A DNA stretch of 64,000 nucleotides from Numidum massiliense (GTDB lineage: Bacteria > Bacillota > Bacilli > Thermoactinomycetales > Novibacillaceae). Under the pieces are notes generated by a model. The model saw nothing but the letters and a program-made list of their open reading frames with translations. It was not told the origin of the DNA and did not search any database. Positions 60,663 to 64,000 of this stretch are shown here, piece after piece (the stretch's first letter is position 1; each line of letters starts with the position of its first letter). A program made the position numbers and the translations under genes. The stretch is from contig NZ_CTDZ01000009.1 in the NCBI RefSeq assembly GCF_001375555.1, positions 1,357,758-1,421,757 of the forward strand, read 5' to 3'.

Positions 60663-62099
60663 CTAATCGTTCGTTTGTTCGGAATTGTACTTCATCGTCA
60701 TGCGGACGTGATCCGTCTCACATATTTTTCCCGTTAACCCGTCTGCACGAAACGTCAGGAGTCCGTCTTTCGATTCGAGTATTGGTTTTTCAGTGAGTCC
60801 GGAAAAGGTCACCTGTAGTATTCCGTCAAACAACGGGTGGTCCCCCGCGCTGACGGTTAGTGCCTGCCCGTCGATCATGTCGAGTTCGCACGCACCGTTC
60901 ACAAGGCGAAGGTGACGGTTGTGTCGTATTTCCTTAGAGGATAATTTTTGCACATTTTGTGGATCGAAACTTGTGACCCGTAACGGTTCTACACCACCAG
61001 TGGAGCTGGCGGAAACAATCTCAACCGTACACTGCCAACCGGACTGTGTCGCAAATTGTCTGCGGGCCTCCGAGCAGCGCCTATGCCAGACGGCAATATC
61101 GTTTGCCGCTTGCCTGTCAGCATGTGTGTCTTCAGCTTCAGTAAATATTGCTGCATCCCCACTGTACGATGTGCATGTATCTCGTAACAGTTGATCGAGC
61201 GAGCGAAAACGTTCGGTATTCAATGTATCTTTCCACTGAGGGCGGTGGCGGTCGAGTAAAAAAGCGAGTGCCGTACCGATCGTATAACATCGCGAACGCA
61301 CCGCTTCAGGTGCGAATTCAGCCACCGGAATGGGCACTGTCGTCTGTCCAAGGGCGCGCAACTCGACGTATTGCGCGAGCCCTTCTAGCAACTCCGTCCC
61401 CCGTTCAAATTGTACAGATCCTTGTGGTAAGCGCTCAAAGCGGTGTGCGCGCAACGCCATGGCCGTGCGGCACCAGGCCCTGCTCTCCATCTGCTCGTTT
61501 GCTTGTATTGCGCGTCGAAGCGCCTCCGTCTCAAGTCGACGCAGTTTAAGCGACTGTTGATCGGGCGCCGGATAGACGAACATTTCCATCGTATCGCTAC
61601 ACCACTCAGGGTGGTGCTGCTGTTGGTAAACGTGAAACATTTCGTGAATGACAATGGCCGCCAATTCCGATAAAGACTGCCTTCGGACAGCTGTGAGCAT
61701 GACTGTCGCGGTGGCCACCCCGTCTAAATCTATGAAGGAATTTCCGCGAATCGTCGGATGGAGCCCGTCGTATGCGTAGAACATTCCGAATGCGGCTGTT
61801 TTTGTGTCAGTTATTGTTGCTCTAATTGCTTCTACAGACTTATTTATAGATTTCACTGTAGATGGTGTTTCCCCTAGTTTAGTGTACGCATGATCTCGAT
61901 GCTGCCGCCACTCGGCCGAAGGGTGTGGATGATTGAACAGCCACGTCCGCTGACCGTCAAATACGGCGACAGGTATTTTTCTTGGCTCGAACCCCGGCCA
62001 CCACGGATGCGACGCATGAGCGTTGGCGGAAGCGAGCTGCTCCACTTTTTGCATGATCGTCGCGGGGTTCACATGCTCCATCTCATTATGACACGTCAT
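60663..62099 (-). CDS. Orphan HExxH (gluzincin-like) protein
   Basis: A 478-residue protein without signal peptide. AAIVIHEMFHVYQQ gives HExxH at 152-156, and ELLEGLAQYVE (236-246) gives a candidate third zinc ligand, the pattern of gluzincin peptidases (MA clan). The remaining N-terminal region (about 1-145) and the C-terminal beta-rich domain (about 340-478, with TGGVEPLRVTSF and LVNGACELDMIDGQALTV) are not recognised. The ATG at 62099 follows GAAGGAG. It lies 49 bases after an HTH gene and is probably co-transcribed. Confidence 0.6.
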   Translation of the reverse strand: MTCHNEMEHVNPATIMQKVEQLASANAHASHPWWPGFEPRKIPVAVFDGQRTWLFNHPHPSAEWRQHRDHAYTKLGETPSTVKSINKSVEAIRATITDTKTAAFGMFYAYDGLHPTIRGNSFIDLDGVATATVMLTAVRRQSLSELAAIVIHEMFHVYQQQHHPEWCSDTMEMFVYPAPDQQSLKLRRLETEALRRAIQANEQMESRAWCRTAMALRAHRFERLPQGSVQFERGTELLEGLAQYVELRALGQTTVPIPVAEFAPEAVRSRCYTIGTALAFLLDRHRPQWKDTLNTERFRSLDQLLRDTCTSYSGDAAIFTEAEDTHADRQAANDIAVWHRRCSEARRQFATQSGWQCTVEIVSASSTGGVEPLRVTSFDPQNVQKLSSKEIRHNRHLRLVNGACELDMIDGQALTVSAGDHPLFDGILQVTFSGLTEKPILESKDGLLTFRADGLTGKICETDHVRMTMKYNSEQTND

Positions 62100-62147
62100 C
62101 ACTTGTTCTCCTTCTAAATACGCCATGTGGGATCGTAATCTACGACT

Positions 62148-62627
62148 TTAACCTTCACGATGATCGTCTTCTTTCTCACCGATCGCCGATAACACTTTCC
62201 CGATAAACAGCGGTTTGCCCCACAAAATGTAACGTCCTTTCTCCGCTTCGCCGTCGTAGTGGTATTGAAATTTCGCCTTGCCGCGCGCGGGATCTTCCGC
62301 ATTCATGTAAGTAATGATAATATCCGCGATCCGCTTCGCTTCCTCTGTCGTCCCGTAGCAATCGAGCACAGAACAAACAGTTAGTTCCCCCGCTTGCCCG
62401 CTACTTTCCCCCGTCAGGTAAGACGTTACCTCGTCCAGTGCATGTTGCTGCAGTTCGCCGCCTTTCATGCCGATGAACGCTTCAGCGTCTTCGCGCCGAA
62501 TGCGCCATTCCCCGCCAATTTTCGTCGCTGCGAGCTTTCCTTCGCGAATGTAGCGGCGAATCGTGCGCGGGTGCATAGAGACGATTTGTGCCAGTTGATC
62601 TACGGAAAACAAATCGTGTTCACTCAT
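62148..62627 (-). CDS. HTH_17 (excisionase/MerR-like) DNA-binding protein with C-terminal domain
   Basis: A 159-residue protein. Residues 5-52 (LFSVDQLAQIVSMHPRTIRRYIREGKLAATKIGGEWRIRREDAEAFI) form an excisionase-type winged HTH. The C-terminal part (LTVCSVLDCYGTTEEAKRIADIIITYM, AKFQYHYDGEAEKGRYILWG) looks like a small alpha/beta sensor domain that I cannot name. The ATG follows AAGGGGTGA. It may regulate the downstream HExxH gene. Confidence 0.75.
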   Translation of the reverse strand: MSEHDLFSVDQLAQIVSMHPRTIRRYIREGKLAATKIGGEWRIRREDAEAFIGMKGGELQQHALDEVTSYLTGESSGQAGELTVCSVLDCYGTTEEAKRIADIIITYMNAEDPARGKAKFQYHYDGEAEKGRYILWGKPLFIGKVLSAIGEKEDDHREG

Positions 62628-62938
62628 ATGCTAGTCACCCCTTACAAAATAAAAATCGCCTATGTTAGCCCCATACCCTTAAATGACTCATTACCGAGTG
62701 TTACCCTTCAACATTAAAACGAAGGTCTTTCTATTACCTTTAGTTACATTTAGACCGAATTAGTACGTATGATTACATTTTAGCACATCATTACCGATAT
62801 GCAACATTTACTTTTTCCTTCGCGAATAAACGGACGGTTATAATCGCTGAAATGCTACCGTATAAAAATGGTCCGCTCTGGAAAGATGAATAAGACATCG
62901 CTTATCGATCGAATCGAAGAAAAGGAGTGTTAACCGAC

Positions 62939-63808
62939 ATGCCGACACATACAAATCTCGGCCCCCCGTTTCCGCCACAGCACCAAAACGATCAACCCGG
63001 TCTCGAATCACTAATGAACCCGCGCCCGACGTACGACGATCCAAATCTCATCGGCTGCGGCAAATTAAAAGGGAAAGTGGCTATTGTTACCGGCGGCGAC
63101 AGCGGGATCGGGCGAGCCGTTTGCGTCGCTTTTGCCAAGGAAGGTGCCGATGTCGCTATTGTCTACCTCAACGAGCACAGCGACGCGGCAGAAACGAAAC
63201 GGGCGGTTGAACAATTAGGGCACCGCTGTCTAACGATCGCAGGAGACGTTGGAGATGAGTCGTTTTGTCAGCAAGCTGTAACCGAAACGGTTACCGCTCT
63301 TGGTCGGCTTGATATTGTCGTTAACAACGCCGCCGAACAACACGTGCAAACAGCTTTCGAAAACATCTCGGCGGAGCAATTGCAACGTACCTTCGCGACG
63401 AACGTCTTCGCTGCCTTTTATTTGACGAAAGCAGCGCTACCCTATTTACAGCCTGGCAGCGCGATCATTAACACAGCTTCTGTTACCGCCTACGAAGGAA
63501 ACGAGCAGTTAATTGACTACTCAGCGACAAAAGGTGCACTCGTTACATTTACGCGCTCTCTCGCTAAAGCGCTCGTCGGACGAGGCATTCGCGTCAACGG
63601 AGTCGCCCCGGGGCCAATCTGGACGCCGCTCATTCCGGCGTCGTTTTCCGCACAACAGGTGGCCACATTTGGGAGCGACACCCCGATGAAACGGGCAGGT
63701 CAGCCAGTCGAGGTAGCTCCCGCGTACGTTTTTCTCGCCGCAGACGATGCTTCTTACATAACCGGACAAATGATCCACCCTAACGGTGGCACAGCCGTAA
63801 ACGGATAA
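62939..63808 (+). CDS. SDR family oxidoreductase (YhdF/YdaD-like)
   Basis: A 289-residue classical short-chain dehydrogenase with an N-terminal extension of about 45 residues typical of the general-stress YhdF/YdaD group. Cofactor loop VTGGDSGIGRAVCVAFAKEG, VVNNAAEQ, catalytic Ser in INTASVTAYEG, YxxxK in YSATKGAL, and GPIWTPLIPASF. NAD(P)-dependent alcohol or sugar oxidation is likely. The ATG at 62939 follows AAAGGAG; a GTG 12 bases upstream is too close to that site. Confidence 0.9.
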   Translation: MPTHTNLGPPFPPQHQNDQPGLESLMNPRPTYDDPNLIGCGKLKGKVAIVTGGDSGIGRAVCVAFAKEGADVAIVYLNEHSDAAETKRAVEQLGHRCLTIAGDVGDESFCQQAVTETVTALGRLDIVVNNAAEQHVQTAFENISAEQLQRTFATNVFAAFYLTKAALPYLQPGSAIINTASVTAYEGNEQLIDYSATKGALVTFTRSLAKALVGRGIRVNGVAPGPIWTPLIPASFSAQQVATFGSDTPMKRAGQPVEVAPAYVFLAADDASYITGQMIHPNGGTAVNG

Positions 63809-63854
63809 GCACGAAAAGTACCTGTACGGTACGATCCGGCTTTCTGCGCGTACG

Positions 63855-63895
63855 CGATTAAGCGAGATCGGTACGCGCACGCCACGCTTAATCCC
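63855..63895. terminator. Hairpin between convergent genes at the window end
   Basis: GATTAAGCG and CGCTTAATC form a nine-base stem with a long GC-rich loop; no clear U tract follows. Confidence 0.4.
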
Positions 63896-63950
63896 GCTTA
63901 TACTAAAAAGTATTTTTTGGTCGTCTACCATCGGTCCACAGATACGTAAC

Positions 63951-64000
63951 CTATTGCTTTTCGGCGATCCAAATCGTCCAGCGGTCTTTCTCGCGGATCG
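63951..64000 (-). CDS. C-terminal end of a gene cut by the window edge
   Basis: In one minus frame the last 16 codons read IREKDRWTIWIAEKQ followed by TAG. This wording resembles the end of class I SAM-dependent methyltransferases, but so little is visible that only the existence of a C-terminus is suggested. Confidence 0.35.
   Translation of the reverse strand, partial: IREKDRWTIWIAEKQ

Overview
The window comes from a Gram-positive, endospore-forming member of the Bacillales/Firmicutes. The signs are AGGAGG-type ribosome sites, frequent GTG and TTG starts, CotS-like and CotA-like spore-coat genes, a YesM/YesN two-component system with LplB/LplC-like permeases, an LnrJKLMN-like operon and ThiW. 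Genus cannot be fixed from the sequence. Coding DNA is roughly half G+C; one intergenic stretch (about 12680-13560) is much more A+T-rich.

Layout. 1-1836 (minus): a compact operon of two divergent APS-kinase-like P-loop proteins, a phosphatase-like protein lacking the catalytic cysteine, and the start of a CotS-like protein. 2070-3143: M42 peptidase. 3228-6414 (minus): EhuBCDA-type ectoine/hydroxyectoine importer. 6856-10185 (minus): TPP riboswitch and thiD-thiM-thiE-thiW. 10909-12291: GntR regulator fused to a solute-binding-protein-like domain. 12292-14612: A+T-rich spacer, a G/T-rich repeat and a decayed CotA-like multicopper oxidase. 14613-17251: LacI regulator, HAD phosphatase with a palindromic operator in its promoter, and a HisK-like PHP phosphatase. 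17382-17802: VOC gene broken by a 13-bp tandem duplication. 18138-23742 (minus): two-component system and ABC-2 exporter. 23902-25985: split Tm-1-like pair. 26205-26591: DsrE-like gene under a CsoR/CstR-type operator. 26840-33165: YtwI, an ABC-F gene behind a leader ORF and attenuator, Nudix, GNAT, a DUF3221-like lipoprotein and an S66 peptidase. 33450-34861: an IS3-family element inserted in an already decayed Ytr-like ABC operon, followed by 3'-end fragments of VOC, MFS and TetR genes up to 36821.

37035-53471 (minus) is the most striking part: a polysaccharide/amino-sugar locus with a YesM-YesN sensor pair, lipoprotein plus two permeases for oligosaccharide import, a secreted heparinase II/III-like lyase, a cytoplasmic NodB-like deacetylase with an N-terminal class I amidotransferase-like domain, two DegT/StrS aminotransferases and a Gfo/Idh/MocA dehydrogenase. 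An enolase-superfamily enzyme lies just beyond, divergently. The combination suggests uptake and rearrangement of an unusual amino- or uronic-acid glycan.

54034-64000: enolase-superfamily enzyme, remnant of a D-threonine-aldolase-like gene, ACT and PFL (UPF0210) proteins, MFS transporter, cytochrome P450, a second copy of a TetR fragment, an orphan HExxH protein with an HTH protein, an SDR oxidoreductase, and the tail of a gene cut by the window edge.

Two themes recur: much recent gene decay (at least eight remnants), and many perfect 12-17 bp tandem duplications in non-coding DNA, one of which inactivated a gene.
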